Below, in pieces: positions 17,314-26,142 of a stretch of 38,961 bases of DNA. Within the stretch, counting starts at the first letter, position 1. Each line of letters starts with the position of its first letter. A program made the position numbers and the translations under genes. The notes under the pieces were generated by a model. That model worked only from the letters and a program-made list of their open reading frames with translations. It did not search any database and was not told where the DNA came from. The stretch lies in contig JAFGAW010000097.1 in assembly GCA_016933475.1 (NCBI GenBank), positions 1 to 38,961 on the forward strand, in the 5' to 3' direction. The stretch comes from Thermoleophilia bacterium. Lineage in GTDB: Bacteria; Actinomycetota; Thermoleophilia; UBA2241.

Positions 17314-18249
17314 GTGGAGCGCCGCGCCCCTCTCTCCGCCTACCTCGCCGCGATCGGCATGACGGTGGCCTTCGGGCTCTCTTTCGTCGCCACCAAGTAC
17401 GCGCTGCGCGGCTTCGAGCCGCAGCTCATCGCCTTCATCCGCTTCGCCTTGGCCGGCGGGATCCTGTGGTCGGTGTGGCGCCTGCGGCCCGGGCGCGAGC
17501 GCGCGACGAGGTCGGAGCTCAAGCAGCTGGCCGCCTTGGGCTTCGTCTCGCTGACGCTGTACTTCACCCTCGAGATCAACGGCATCGCGCGCACGAGCGC
17601 TTCGGAGGCGGCGATCATCATCGCCGCCATCCCGATCTTTGTCAGTGCGCTCAGCGCGGTCGTGCTTGGCGAGCGCGCGGGCCGCCTGCAGTGGGCGGGG
17701 ATCGTCGTCTCATTCGCGGGCGTCGTGGGGCTGATGCAGCTCGGTGGCGACGCCGTCGGCGGCACTCTTGCAGGCAACCTGCTCGTGCTTGCCGCCGCCT
17801 TCACCGCCGCCGTCTACAACCTGATGGCGCGCCGTCTGCTGGTGACCCGCTCGGCACTCTACGTGACCGCCTTCCAGAACCTCTTCGGGGCCCTCTTCAC
17901 GCTGCCGCTGGCCCTGCTCGAGATGGCTGTCGTCGGGGTGCGCACGCCGACGCCCACCTCGGCCGGCGCCGTCCTCTACCTCACGCTGCTCTGCTCGGTG
18001 CTCGCCTACCTGCTCATCAACTACGCCTTCCGCTTCCTCGAGGCGAGCCGGGTCGCGGTCTTCGTCAACCTCACGCCGGTCGTGGCGGTGGTCGGGGCCT
18101 ACCTTCTGCTGGGAGAACGCTTGACCGCCGCGCAGGTCGCAGCGGCGGTCGTGGTGATCGTCGGGGTGTGGGTGACGAACAGCGGGCGGTCGGCGCCGGC
18201 GAAGCCGAAGGCGCCGGCCCCGACGCTCAGAAGTCCATCGGCAGGATGA
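17314..18249 (+). CDS. EamA/DMT superfamily transporter
   Basis: VAFGLSFVATKYALRGFEPQLIAFIRFALAGG...ASEAAIIIAAIPIFVSALSAVVLGERAGRLQWAGIVVSFAGVV; two EamA repeats. Confidence 0.92.
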   Translation: MERRAPLSAYLAAIGMTVAFGLSFVATKYALRGFEPQLIAFIRFALAGGILWSVWRLRPGRERATRSELKQLAALGFVSLTLYFTLEINGIARTSASEAAIIIAAIPIFVSALSAVVLGERAGRLQWAGIVVSFAGVVGLMQLGGDAVGGTLAGNLLVLAAAFTAAVYNLMARRLLVTRSALYVTAFQNLFGALFTLPLALLEMAVVGVRTPTPTSAGAVLYLTLLCSVLAYLLINYAFRFLEASRVAVFVNLTPVVAVVGAYLLLGERLTAAQVAAAVVVIVGVWVTNSGRSAPAKPKAPAPTLRSPSAG

Positions 18250-18820
18250 GGTCCATCTCGAGGGCGGCGACCAGCTTGGCCGCCTCCTCCTCGAAGTTGC
18301 GCCGGCTGATCTCCTGCGCCGCCTGCGCGAGCTCCTGGCTGCCGTAGTAGAGGTGGCGGTTGTACTCCTCGACGTCGGCGCGGCCGAGGGTCGCGTCGCG
18401 CTCGGTCTCGCACTCGGGGCAGCGCAGCCGCAGCCGCCAGGCGGTGTCGCTCGTGCGCTGCCAGTCGACCGGGTAGACGAGCTCGCTGTGGCAGACGGGG
18501 CAGACGTGGGGCTTGCGGCCGGGCGGCGGCGCGTCGTCGGCGCCGTGCTCGCCGGGCGCGGCGACGGCGCCGGACTGGTGCCGCCCGACGTCCTCCGGCG
18601 TCACGGTCCGGGCCGGCTCGGTCTGGCCGCGTATGGCCGCCTCGCGGGCGGCCGGCGAACTCGCGCCGGCGGCCGCGGCGCGCCGCGGCGCCTCGCGCCG
18701 CGCCTCGTCGCGCCCGGCCCGGCCGCTCGAGCGCTCCACGGGCTTCTCGAAGACGAGCATCTCGATCTCGGTCCCGTCGGGGAACACGAAGAGCTCGATC
18801 CTGAAGTCCTGCTCGCGCAT
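18227..18820 (-). CDS. Zinc-ribbon hypothetical protein
   Basis: MREQDFRIELFVFPDGTEIEMLVFEK...HVCPVCHSELVYPVDWQRTSDTAWRLRLRCPECETERDATL. Confidence 0.75.
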   Translation of the reverse strand: MREQDFRIELFVFPDGTEIEMLVFEKPVERSSGRAGRDEARREAPRRAAAAGASSPAAREAAIRGQTEPARTVTPEDVGRHQSGAVAAPGEHGADDAPPPGRKPHVCPVCHSELVYPVDWQRTSDTAWRLRLRCPECETERDATLGRADVEEYNRHLYYGSQELAQAAQEISRRNFEEEAAKLVAALEMDLILPMDF

Positions 18821-18994
18821 CTCGCCTCTCCTGCCATCTGCCCCTGTCGTGCCTTTCGCTGCCGGTATCGGTGCGCACGGCGGGCGCCTTGAGTGGAACA
18901 AATGTCGGGGTTTTGGAGCATGAATGGGCGCCAATGCCCGGGGGGCCGGGGTCCTCGAGCCTCTGCGCCGCGCGGTCGCGGGTCGCCTGAGCGG

Positions 18995-19000
18995 TATACT
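18995..19000 (+). promoter_or_regulatory. -10 element TATACT upstream of murI
   Basis: gcggTATACTctcg, 62 bp before ATG; no clear -35. Confidence 0.35.
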
Positions 19001-19061
19001 CTCGTGACGCTATGCCGCCCCCGCCCGTCGGCTGGGTGCCGGCGCGGCGCCCGGACCGACC

Positions 19062-19913
19062 ATGACTGGATCTTCGACAGACGCGACCGCGCTCTCCGCC
19101 CTGCCCGTCGGCATGTTCGACTCCGGCATCGGCGGGCTCACCGTGCTGCACGAGTGCCTGGTGGCGCTGCCCGACGAGGACTTCGTCTACTTCGGCGACA
19201 CGGCGCGCTTCCCGTACGGGCCGCGGAGCCGGGCCGAGCTCGAGCTCTTCGCCGACCAGATCGCGCGCTTCCTCGAGCAGGCCGGGGTGAAGCTCATCGT
19301 CGTCGCCTGCTACTCGGCGACGGCGGCCGCGCTGCCCAGCCTGCAGGAGCGCTTCGCGACGCCCATCGTCGGCGTCGTCACGCCCGGCGCACGGGCCGCG
19401 GTCCAGACCTCGCGCTACCGCCGCATCGGGGTCATGGCGACTGAGGCGACGGTGGAGAGCGAGAGCTACGTGCACGCCATCCGCGGGCTCGACGCCGGGG
19501 CCGAGGTGCACCAGCAGGCGTGCCCCGGTCTCGCCGAGTACATCCAGGACGGCGACGTGGCCAGCCGCGAGGTCGCCGACGCGGTGCGTGCTTACACGGT
19601 GCCGCTCAAGCAGAAGCGCCCCGACGTCGTGATCATGGGCTGCACGCACTACCCGCTCATCGCCCCGCTCCTGCAGCGCCATCTGGGCCGCGACGTCACC
19701 CTCGTGAACCCCGCGGCGGAGGTGGCTCACGAGGTCGAGGAGATCCTCGACCGTCGGGGCATCGCGCGCCGCGAGGAGCGTGAGGGCGAGTACCGCTTCT
19801 TCTGTACCGGCGACGTCGAGTCGTTCCGCGCCGTGGGCGCGCGCTTCCTGCAGATGCCGCTCGAGGACGTCACGCACGTGCCGCTCGAGCGGCTCGCCGA
19901 CCTGCGGCCATGA
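19062..19913 (+). CDS. murI: Glutamate racemase
   Basis: VGMFDSGIGGLTVLHECLVALPDEDFVYFGDTARFPYG; VVACYSATAAALP; VIMGCTHYPLIAPLL. Confidence 0.95.
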   Translation: MTGSSTDATALSALPVGMFDSGIGGLTVLHECLVALPDEDFVYFGDTARFPYGPRSRAELELFADQIARFLEQAGVKLIVVACYSATAAALPSLQERFATPIVGVVTPGARAAVQTSRYRRIGVMATEATVESESYVHAIRGLDAGAEVHQQACPGLAEYIQDGDVASREVADAVRAYTVPLKQKRPDVVIMGCTHYPLIAPLLQRHLGRDVTLVNPAAEVAHEVEEILDRRGIARREEREGEYRFFCTGDVESFRAVGARFLQMPLEDVTHVPLERLADLRP

Positions 19914-19964
19914 TCGCCACGCACCGGCCCGAGCCGCTCGCCGACCTGCCGTCGTGACCGTCCC
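19871..19964. repeat. Imperfect tandem duplication (44-47 bp) of the murI 3' end including stop codon
   Basis: cacgcacgtgccgctcgagcggctcgccgacctgcggccatga then cacgcaccggcccgagccgctcgccgacctgccgtcgtga. Confidence 0.75.
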
Positions 19965-20000
19965 GCACCGCCTCGCGCGGCTCGGAGTGCCGCGCGCACG

Positions 20001-20525
20001 ATGACCACGCGCGTGCTCGTGCGCGCCGCCGTGTACGCGGTCGCCTACGCGGCGCTGACCCTCGCCCCCGGCCTGCAGGTGCTGGCCTACGGTCCTGTGC
20101 AGTTCCGCGTCGCCGAGGCGCTCACCGTCTTCGCCTGCTTCGACCCGGCGGCGATCGTCGGTCTCACGCTGGGCACGGCGCTGGGTAACGTCGCCAGCCC
20201 CATGGCGCTCGTCGACGTGCCGCTCGGGGCGCTGCTCACGCTGGTCGCCGCGGCGCTCATGTACCGCATCGGGCCGCGGGTGGCCGCCCTCGCCGCCCCG
20301 GTCGTCGTGAACGGGCTTGGCGTCCCCGTGATGCTGGCGTTCGTCCTCGACGTGCCGTACTGGTACGGTGTGGTCTTCGTCGCCCTCGGCGAGGCCGTGG
20401 TGATGGGCACGCTGGGGCTGGGGTTGCTGCTGCTCGTGCGCGAGCGAGGGGGCCTCTTCGGGCTGCCGCTCGAAGGCCGGGCGGCCCGAGGCGAGGCTCG
20501 CCGGGGTGCGCGTCGGGGCGGGTAG
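20001..20525 (+). CDS. QueT-like transporter family protein
   Basis: ALTLAPGLQVLAYGPVQFRVAEALTVFACFDPAAIVGLTLGTALGNVASPMALVDVPLGALLTL. Confidence 0.82.
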   Translation: MTTRVLVRAAVYAVAYAALTLAPGLQVLAYGPVQFRVAEALTVFACFDPAAIVGLTLGTALGNVASPMALVDVPLGALLTLVAAALMYRIGPRVAALAAPVVVNGLGVPVMLAFVLDVPYWYGVVFVALGEAVVMGTLGLGLLLLVRERGGLFGLPLEGRAARGEARRGARRGG

Positions 20526-20624
20526 GCCTCGGACGAACGGACGGCGGATCCACGGAGCGCGGACCCACGCGCCCCGGGGCGACAGCCCCGGGGACGACGA
20601 CACCCGAGACCGGAGGAGGTCGCA

Positions 20625-21350
20625 GTGAGGACAGGACGAGAGGCGCGCCGGCCGCGTCCGATCTCGATCACGACCGGGGTCGCCAAGTTCGCCGCCGGCT
20701 CGGCGCGCATCGAGCTGGGCGACACCCACGTGCTCTGCACCGCGACCGTCAACGACGGCGTCCCTGCCTGGCTGCGCGGCTCCGGCCGCGGCTGGCTGAC
20801 CGCCGAGTACAGCATGCTGCCGGCGGCCACCCCGACCCGCACGCCGCGTGAGGCGGCGCGCGGCCGCCAGGGAGGCCGCACCCTCGAGATCCAGCGCCTC
20901 ATCGGCCGCAGCCTGCGCGCCGTCACCGACCTCGGGATCATCGGAGAGCGCACGGTCATCCTCGACTGCGACGTGCTGCAGGCCGACGGCGGCACGCGCA
21001 CGGCGAGCATCAGCGGCGCCTACGTCGCGCTCTATCAAGCGCTCACTGGCCTGCAGACGCAGCTGAAGCTCAACGAGATCCCGCTCTTCGACTCGATCGC
21101 CGCGGTCTCCGTCGGCGTCGTCGAGAACCAGGTCCTCGTCGACCTCGACTACGAGGAGGACGTCGCCGCCGACATCGACATGAACGTGGTCGTCGCCGGC
21201 GACGACCGCCTCGTCGAGGTGCAGGCGACGGCTGAGGGCGAGCCCTTCGCGCGCACCGTGCTCGACGAGCTCCTCGACGGCGCGCTGGCGGGGGTCGCCG
21301 AGATCCGCCGCGCCCAGGAGGCCGCGGTCGCCGGTCTCGGCAAGGGCTGA
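20625..21350 (+). CDS. rph: Ribonuclease PH
   Basis: GSARIELGDTHVLCTATVNDGVPAWLRGSGRGWLTAEYSMLPAATPTRTPREAARGRQGGRTLEIQRLIGRSLRAVTD. Confidence 0.96.
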   Translation: MRTGREARRPRPISITTGVAKFAAGSARIELGDTHVLCTATVNDGVPAWLRGSGRGWLTAEYSMLPAATPTRTPREAARGRQGGRTLEIQRLIGRSLRAVTDLGIIGERTVILDCDVLQADGGTRTASISGAYVALYQALTGLQTQLKLNEIPLFDSIAAVSVGVVENQVLVDLDYEEDVAADIDMNVVVAGDDRLVEVQATAEGEPFARTVLDELLDGALAGVAEIRRAQEAAVAGLGKG

Positions 21351-22126
21351 TGACGCGCTTCGTCCTCGCCTCGGGTAACCGCCATAAGCTGGGCGAGTTC
21401 GCCGCCATCCTGGCGCCGCACGAGGTGATCGCCATGCCGCGCGAGGTGGAGCTGCCGCCGGAGGGGACGGAGTCGTTCGCCGCCAACGCCCGCGACAAGG
21501 CGCGCGCCCTGGCGGCGGCCGTCGCCGCCGACCCGGTGCTCGCGGCGCGTCTTGCCGGCGAGCCGCGGTCGGCGTCCGCCGTCTCCGCCGGCGGGTCGGC
21601 CGGCGAGCCGGCGGACCGTGCCGCGGCGTCGGCGGCTCATGCCGCTCGGGTCGCGGACCCGGCGGGCGACCTCGTCTTCATCGCCGACGACTCCGGCCTC
21701 GAGGTCGAGGCTCTCGGTTGGGCGCCGGGTGTGACGAGCGCCCGCTATGCGGGCGTCGACGGGCCCGGCGCCGACGCGGCCAACGTGGTGCGCCTCCTGG
21801 GCGAGCTCGACGGCGTCGCCGGCCCACTCGCCCGCCGGGCGCGCTTCGTCTGCGCGCTTGTCGCGGTCACGCCACGGATGGGAGAATACGAGGCGACGGG
21901 ATACTGGTGGGGCGCCATCGCCGAGGCGCCGCGCGGAGAGGGCGGGTTCGGGTACGACCCCGTCTTCGTCCCGGAGGGGTCAGACCTCACTGTGGCCCAG
22001 TGGCCGCAGGAGCAGAAGGACCAGGCCAGCCACCGCGCCCTGGCCGGGACGGCCCTCCTCGAACGCTTGCGCCAGGAGGGACTGCTCGATGAGCCAGACC
22101 GGGAGCGACGGCCCCAGGCCGGCTGA
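21350..22126 (+). CDS. rdgB: RdgB/HAM1 non-canonical purine NTP pyrophosphatase
   Basis: FVLASGNRHKLGEFAAIL; FIADDSGLEVEALGWAPGVTSARYAG; EGGFGYDPVFVPEG; start overlaps rph stop (TGATG). Confidence 0.93.
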   Translation: MTRFVLASGNRHKLGEFAAILAPHEVIAMPREVELPPEGTESFAANARDKARALAAAVAADPVLAARLAGEPRSASAVSAGGSAGEPADRAAASAAHAARVADPAGDLVFIADDSGLEVEALGWAPGVTSARYAGVDGPGADAANVVRLLGELDGVAGPLARRARFVCALVAVTPRMGEYEATGYWWGAIAEAPRGEGGFGYDPVFVPEGSDLTVAQWPQEQKDQASHRALAGTALLERLRQEGLLDEPDRERRPQAG

Positions 22127-23144
22127 CACTCCGGCCGCGCCGGCGATGGGCGCCGGCGTGAGCCCGCCCGGCAACGCCGCCACACCGCCGCCGGCCGACG
22201 CTCTCGCGCCGGCGATCGCCGACATCCCCGTCTCATCGGCCCACGCCGACGTCCACAACCACCCGCTGAAGGCGCGCGCTGCGGCGGTCTCGATCGCCTC
22301 CAACGCGACGCTCATCGTCTTCAAGCTGATCGTCGGCGTCCTCTCGGGCTCCATCGCGATCATCTCCGAGGCGCTGCACTCGGCGTCCGATCTCGTGGCG
22401 GCGGTGATCGCCTTCTGGTCGGTGCGCAGGGCCGCTGTCCCCGCCGACGCCCGCCACCCGTACGGCCACGAGAAGGTGGAGAACGTCTCCGGCGTCGTCG
22501 AGGCGCTGCTCATCATCGCCGCCGCCGGCGTGATCGTCTACGAGGCGGCCCAGCGCCTCTTCGGAGGACCCGAGCTGGACCACGTGTGGCTCGGCATCGC
22601 CGTCATGGCCGTGTCGGGCGCCGTCAACCTGGTCGTGTCGCTCCGCGTGCTCTACCCGGTGGCGCGGCGCACCGATTCGGCAGCCCTCGAGGCCGACGCC
22701 GCGCACCTGCTGACCGATGTCTACACCTCGTTCGGCGTCGCCGGCGGCCTGCTTCTCGTCCAGCTCACCGGCCGGACCGTCTTCGACCCGCTCGTGGCGA
22801 TCGTGGTGGCCGTCGTGATCATTCGCACGGGGTACGTGCTGGTCATCAAGTCGACGCGGGTGCTGCTCGACGAGACACTGACCGACGGCGAGCTCGAGGA
22901 GATCCGGCGCTGCGTGCGCGACCACCGCGGCGACATCATCTCCGGCTACCACAAGCTGCGCGCCCGGCGGGCCGGCAGTCGCCGCCACATCGACCTGCAC
23001 ATCACGGTCGACGAGCGGCTCAACGTGGCGGAGGCCCACGACGTGGCCGAGCACATCGCCGGCGACATCCGCGCCTGCATCCCCAATGCCGACGTGCTCG
23101 TGCACATCGAGCCGCAGTCGCACGAGCGCGAGGACGGCTCCTGA
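22089..23144 (+). CDS. Cation diffusion facilitator family transporter
   Basis: SNATLIVFKLIVGVLSGSIAIISEALHSASDLVAAVIAFWSVRRAAVPADARHPYGHEKVENVSGVVEALLI; cytoplasmic dimerisation domain RRHIDLHITVDERLNVAEAHDVAEHI. Confidence 0.94.
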   Translation: MSQTGSDGPRPADTPAAPAMGAGVSPPGNAATPPPADALAPAIADIPVSSAHADVHNHPLKARAAAVSIASNATLIVFKLIVGVLSGSIAIISEALHSASDLVAAVIAFWSVRRAAVPADARHPYGHEKVENVSGVVEALLIIAAAGVIVYEAAQRLFGGPELDHVWLGIAVMAVSGAVNLVVSLRVLYPVARRTDSAALEADAAHLLTDVYTSFGVAGGLLLVQLTGRTVFDPLVAIVVAVVIIRTGYVLVIKSTRVLLDETLTDGELEEIRRCVRDHRGDIISGYHKLRARRAGSRRHIDLHITVDERLNVAEAHDVAEHIAGDIRACIPNADVLVHIEPQSHEREDGS

Positions 23145-23166
23145 GGGAGTCTCTCGGCGACGCTCA

Positions 23167-23256
23167 GCCGGGGCGTCGCCGCTCGCTGTCCCGCCCGCCG
23201 GGGCGCCGCCGGCCGCCGCCGCGCCTGTCGGGGCGCCGCCGACCGCCGCTCAGTCT
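23167..23256. repeat. Three tandem copies of a 30-bp unit in CDF/Nramp convergent intergenic region
   Basis: gYcggggcgYcgccg at 23167, 23197 and 23227, exact 30-bp period. Confidence 0.7.
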
Positions 23257-23264
23257 GCTGAGCC

Positions 23265-24533
23265 TCAGAAGAGGATGGGCGAGAGCAGCAGCACGGCGCT
23301 CATCCCGATGAGCGCCACGGTGAAGGTCCAGGCGATCGCGTTCGCGACGCGCCCGTTCGCGTGGGTGCCCATCACCGCCGGGTCGTTGATCAGCTTCAGG
23401 GTGAACAACAGGATCACCGGCAGCAGCACGCCGTTGAGCACCTGGGCCGAGACGATCACCCGGATGAGGGGCAGCCCGGGGATCGAGGCGATGAGCGCGG
23501 GCACGAAGATCAGGAAGGTGATGATGCCGTTGAAGACCGGCGCCTCGCGGAAGCCCGTGTCGAGACCCGACTCGAAGCCGAAGGCCTCGCAGACGACGTA
23601 GGCGGTGGCGAGCGGGAGGACGCCGGCGGCGAGGATCGACACCGCCAGCAGGCCGAGGCCGAAGAGGTACCGGGCCACCTCGCCGAGGAGCGGCTCGAGG
23701 GCCATCGCCGCCTCTTCGGCGGACTCGATGACGATGCCCTTGTCGTAGAGCGTCGCCGCGCAGGCGAGGACGATGAAGAAGTCGATCATCGTCATGAAGA
23801 CCGAGCCGGCGAAGATCTCGTACTTCGTGTACGCGTACTGCCGCCAGGAGACCTTCTTGTCGACCACGGCGGCCTGGATGAAGAACTGCCCCCACGGCGT
23901 CAGCGTCGTGCCGACCGCGGCGATCACGGTGAAGAGCCAGAGGCTCTCGGAGCTGAGGCTCGGGTGCGTCGCGCCGTGCAGGGCCGCCGACCAGTCGGGC
24001 TCGGCGAGGATCCCGGCGGCGATGTAGGTCACGAGGACGAAGCCGAGACCGAGCAGCACGCGCTCGGTCTTGCGGTAGGTGCCGCGCGTGACGAGCAGCC
24101 AGATCAGGACCGAGAGCACCGGGACCCCGACGTACGGCGGCACCCCGAAGAGGCTGCCGGCGGCGGCGATGCCCGAGAACTCGGCCACCGTGGTGCCGAA
24201 GTTGGCGACCACCGCGGTGAGGATCGCGAGGGCGGTGACCTTGATGCTGAAGTTCTCGCGGATGAGGGCGGCGAGCCCGCGCCCGGTGACGACGCCGACG
24301 CGGGCGTTCATCTCCTGGACGACGGCGAGCACCGGAGTGATGAGGATCAGCACCCAGATGAGGCTGTAGCCGTAGCGCGCGCCGATCACCGACCACGTCG
24401 TGATGCCGCCGGCGTCGTTGCCGGCGTTGGCGGCGATGAACCCGGGCCCCACGACGCTGAGGAAGATGAGCAGCCGGGTACGGCCGATGCGGCCGAAGGT
24501 GCGCCGCCGGAGCTTCTCGCGACCTGTCGTCAT
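23265..24533 (-). CDS. Nramp (SLC11) family divalent metal transporter, candidate Nramp-related Mg2+ transporter (NRMT)
   Basis: FLSVVGPGFIAANAGNDAGGITTWSVIGARYGYSLIWVLI...QEMNARVGVVTGRGLAALIRENF; operonic with MgtE_N/CBS gene behind an M-box. Confidence 0.88.
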   Translation of the reverse strand: MTTGREKLRRRTFGRIGRTRLLIFLSVVGPGFIAANAGNDAGGITTWSVIGARYGYSLIWVLILITPVLAVVQEMNARVGVVTGRGLAALIRENFSIKVTALAILTAVVANFGTTVAEFSGIAAAGSLFGVPPYVGVPVLSVLIWLLVTRGTYRKTERVLLGLGFVLVTYIAAGILAEPDWSAALHGATHPSLSSESLWLFTVIAAVGTTLTPWGQFFIQAAVVDKKVSWRQYAYTKYEIFAGSVFMTMIDFFIVLACAATLYDKGIVIESAEEAAMALEPLLGEVARYLFGLGLLAVSILAAGVLPLATAYVVCEAFGFESGLDTGFREAPVFNGIITFLIFVPALIASIPGLPLIRVIVSAQVLNGVLLPVILLFTLKLINDPAVMGTHANGRVANAIAWTFTVALIGMSAVLLLSPILF

Positions 24534-24537
24534 CGTC

Positions 24538-25788
24538 TCAGCGGAAGAGGCGCGGCAGCCGCTTCTTCCAGGCCAGAGGAAGGACGAGGTCGATGGCGTC
24601 GTCGACGGTGATGATGCCGTGGAGGACGTTGTCGTCGTCGACCACGGGGAGGGCGAGGAGGTTGTACTTGGCGATCGCCTGCGTGATCTCCTCCTCGCCC
24701 GCGGAGGTGTGCACCGAGACCGGGTTCTCGGTCATGAAGTCGCGCACCTTGCGCTCGGGCGGCGTCATCAGCAGGTCGCGCAGGCTGAAGACGCCACGCA
24801 GGTGCTCGCCGCGGTCGAGGACGTAGATGTAGTAGACGGTCTCCACGTCCTCGGCCTGGCTCCGCAGGCTCTCGGCCGCCTCGGCGGCGGTGTCGTCGAG
24901 GCGCACCCAGGCGAAGTCGGGGGTCATGATGCCGCCGGCCGAGTCCTCCGGGTAGCTCAGGAGCTCCCGCATGTCCTCGGCGTCCTCCTTCTCCATCATC
25001 GCGATGAGGTGGGCGCGGCGCTCGTCGGGCAGATCGGCCAGGAGGTCGGCGGCGTCGTCCGGCGACATGCTGGCGAGCAGCTCGCTGGCGCGGTCGTCGG
25101 ACATGTCGAGCAGCAGCGACGTCTGGTAGGACGGGTGGAGCTCCTCGAGGGTGTCGGCGGCGATCTCGTCTTTGAGCGCGTCGATCACGGCGGCGCGCTC
25201 CTCGGGCGAGAGCTCGTGCACGATGTCGGCGATGTCGGCGGGGTGGAGGAGCTCGATCTTGGTGCGCGGCACGGCGAGGCGCACGCCGCTGTCGTCGGTC
25301 TCGCCGAGGTCGAGCACGCGCCAGTCGATGAGGTGCGGCTTGGGTTGCTGGCGGCCCTTCGTGAGGCGGTCGCTGACGCGGCCGAGCCCGACGCGGCGCA
25401 GGATCGCGCCGCTCGAGATGTCGACCGCGACGGCGTGCACGAAGGGCCCCGTGCGCACGAGCTGGATGTCGTTGACGCGGATGACCTTGTGTCCCTCGGT
25501 GTCGACGAGCTGCTTGTCGAGGAACTGCTGCGAGAGGCGCAGCTCGTCGTCGCCGAGCTCGCGCTCTTCGAGGTCCGAGCCGCTCACCTTGAGCATCGTC
25601 ATCGTCTCCTCGAAGGACTCGACGGTGCTCCACTCGGCGGCGACCAGACGGCCGCGGCGCTTGACGAGCAGGGCGGTGACGCGTGGGTAGTTGGGGCGGA
25701 CGGTGACGACCAGGTCCTGGAGGGTGCCCGCCGGTTTGGCGTCGCGGTCGCGGACGGGGCTGCCGAGCAGCTTGCTCAGGAAGAACAC
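24538..25788 (-). CDS. PRC-barrel / MgtE_N / CBS-domain protein without transporter domain
   Basis: LHPADIADIVHELSPEERAAVIDALKDEIAADTLEELHP...LADLPDERRAHLIAMMEKEDAEDMRELLSYPEDSAGGIMTPDF (MgtE_N), then two CBS motifs; N-term PRC-like; GTG start. Confidence 0.88.
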   Translation of the reverse strand: MFFLSKLLGSPVRDRDAKPAGTLQDLVVTVRPNYPRVTALLVKRRGRLVAAEWSTVESFEETMTMLKVSGSDLEERELGDDELRLSQQFLDKQLVDTEGHKVIRVNDIQLVRTGPFVHAVAVDISSGAILRRVGLGRVSDRLTKGRQQPKPHLIDWRVLDLGETDDSGVRLAVPRTKIELLHPADIADIVHELSPEERAAVIDALKDEIAADTLEELHPSYQTSLLLDMSDDRASELLASMSPDDAADLLADLPDERRAHLIAMMEKEDAEDMRELLSYPEDSAGGIMTPDFAWVRLDDTAAEAAESLRSQAEDVETVYYIYVLDRGEHLRGVFSLRDLLMTPPERKVRDFMTENPVSVHTSAGEEEITQAIAKYNLLALPVVDDDNVLHGIITVDDAIDLVLPLAWKKRLPRLFR

Positions 25789-25827
25789 GGTGTCACCTCC
25801 TCCTTGCCGGTCGCCGTCGGGCGACGA

Positions 25828-25854
25828 CAAAAGAACCTCTCCTCGGGAGAGGCT
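25828..25854 (-). terminator. Rho-independent terminator of the M-box expression platform
   Basis: Minus strand agcctctcc-cga-ggagaggtt followed by cttttg. Confidence 0.85.
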
Positions 25855-25878
25855 CCGCGCGCGCAAGCAGGATGGGCG

Positions 25879-26042
25879 ATCCTCACTCGTCCACGAGCTT
25901 TGGCACAGCACACCGTAGAGGTCAGGACCTCAGCCGTCTTGGGCAAAACCTTGAGCCGGTAGTGCCTGTTCTACCCGTGGGCGTCTCTCGACGTTTCCGG
26001 GCAACGGCCTTTTTGTGTGCCGGAGCCTCACCTAACGAGGAT
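25879..26042 (-). ncRNA. M-box (ykoK leader) Mg2+ riboswitch
   Basis: Minus strand atcctcGTTAGGTGAGGCTCCggcacacaaaaaggccGTTGCCCggaAACgtcgagaGACGCCcacGGGTagAACAG...CTACGGTGTGCTGTGCCAAAGCTCgtggacGAGtgaggat; matches conserved M-box blocks; P1 atcctc/gaggat. Confidence 0.93.
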
Positions 26043-26064
26043 TGCGCCTGTGTGACGCGTTCGA

Positions 26065-26093
26065 AAGGTAACCCTGCATTCCAGCGGAGTCAA
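26065..26093 (-). promoter_or_regulatory. Promoter driving the M-box leader
   Basis: Minus strand TTGACT, 17 nt, TACCTT, ending just before the M-box. Confidence 0.6.
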
Positions 26094-26142
26094 GGCGGGG
26101 CGGAGGCCGCGGACGGGGAGGGGCGCGGGGCAGCCGGTGTGG

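Noticed and set aside
19914-20000. PreQ1 riboswitch before the QueT-like gene
   Set aside because: Gap is short and is explained by the murI 3'-end duplication; no preQ1 aptamer seen
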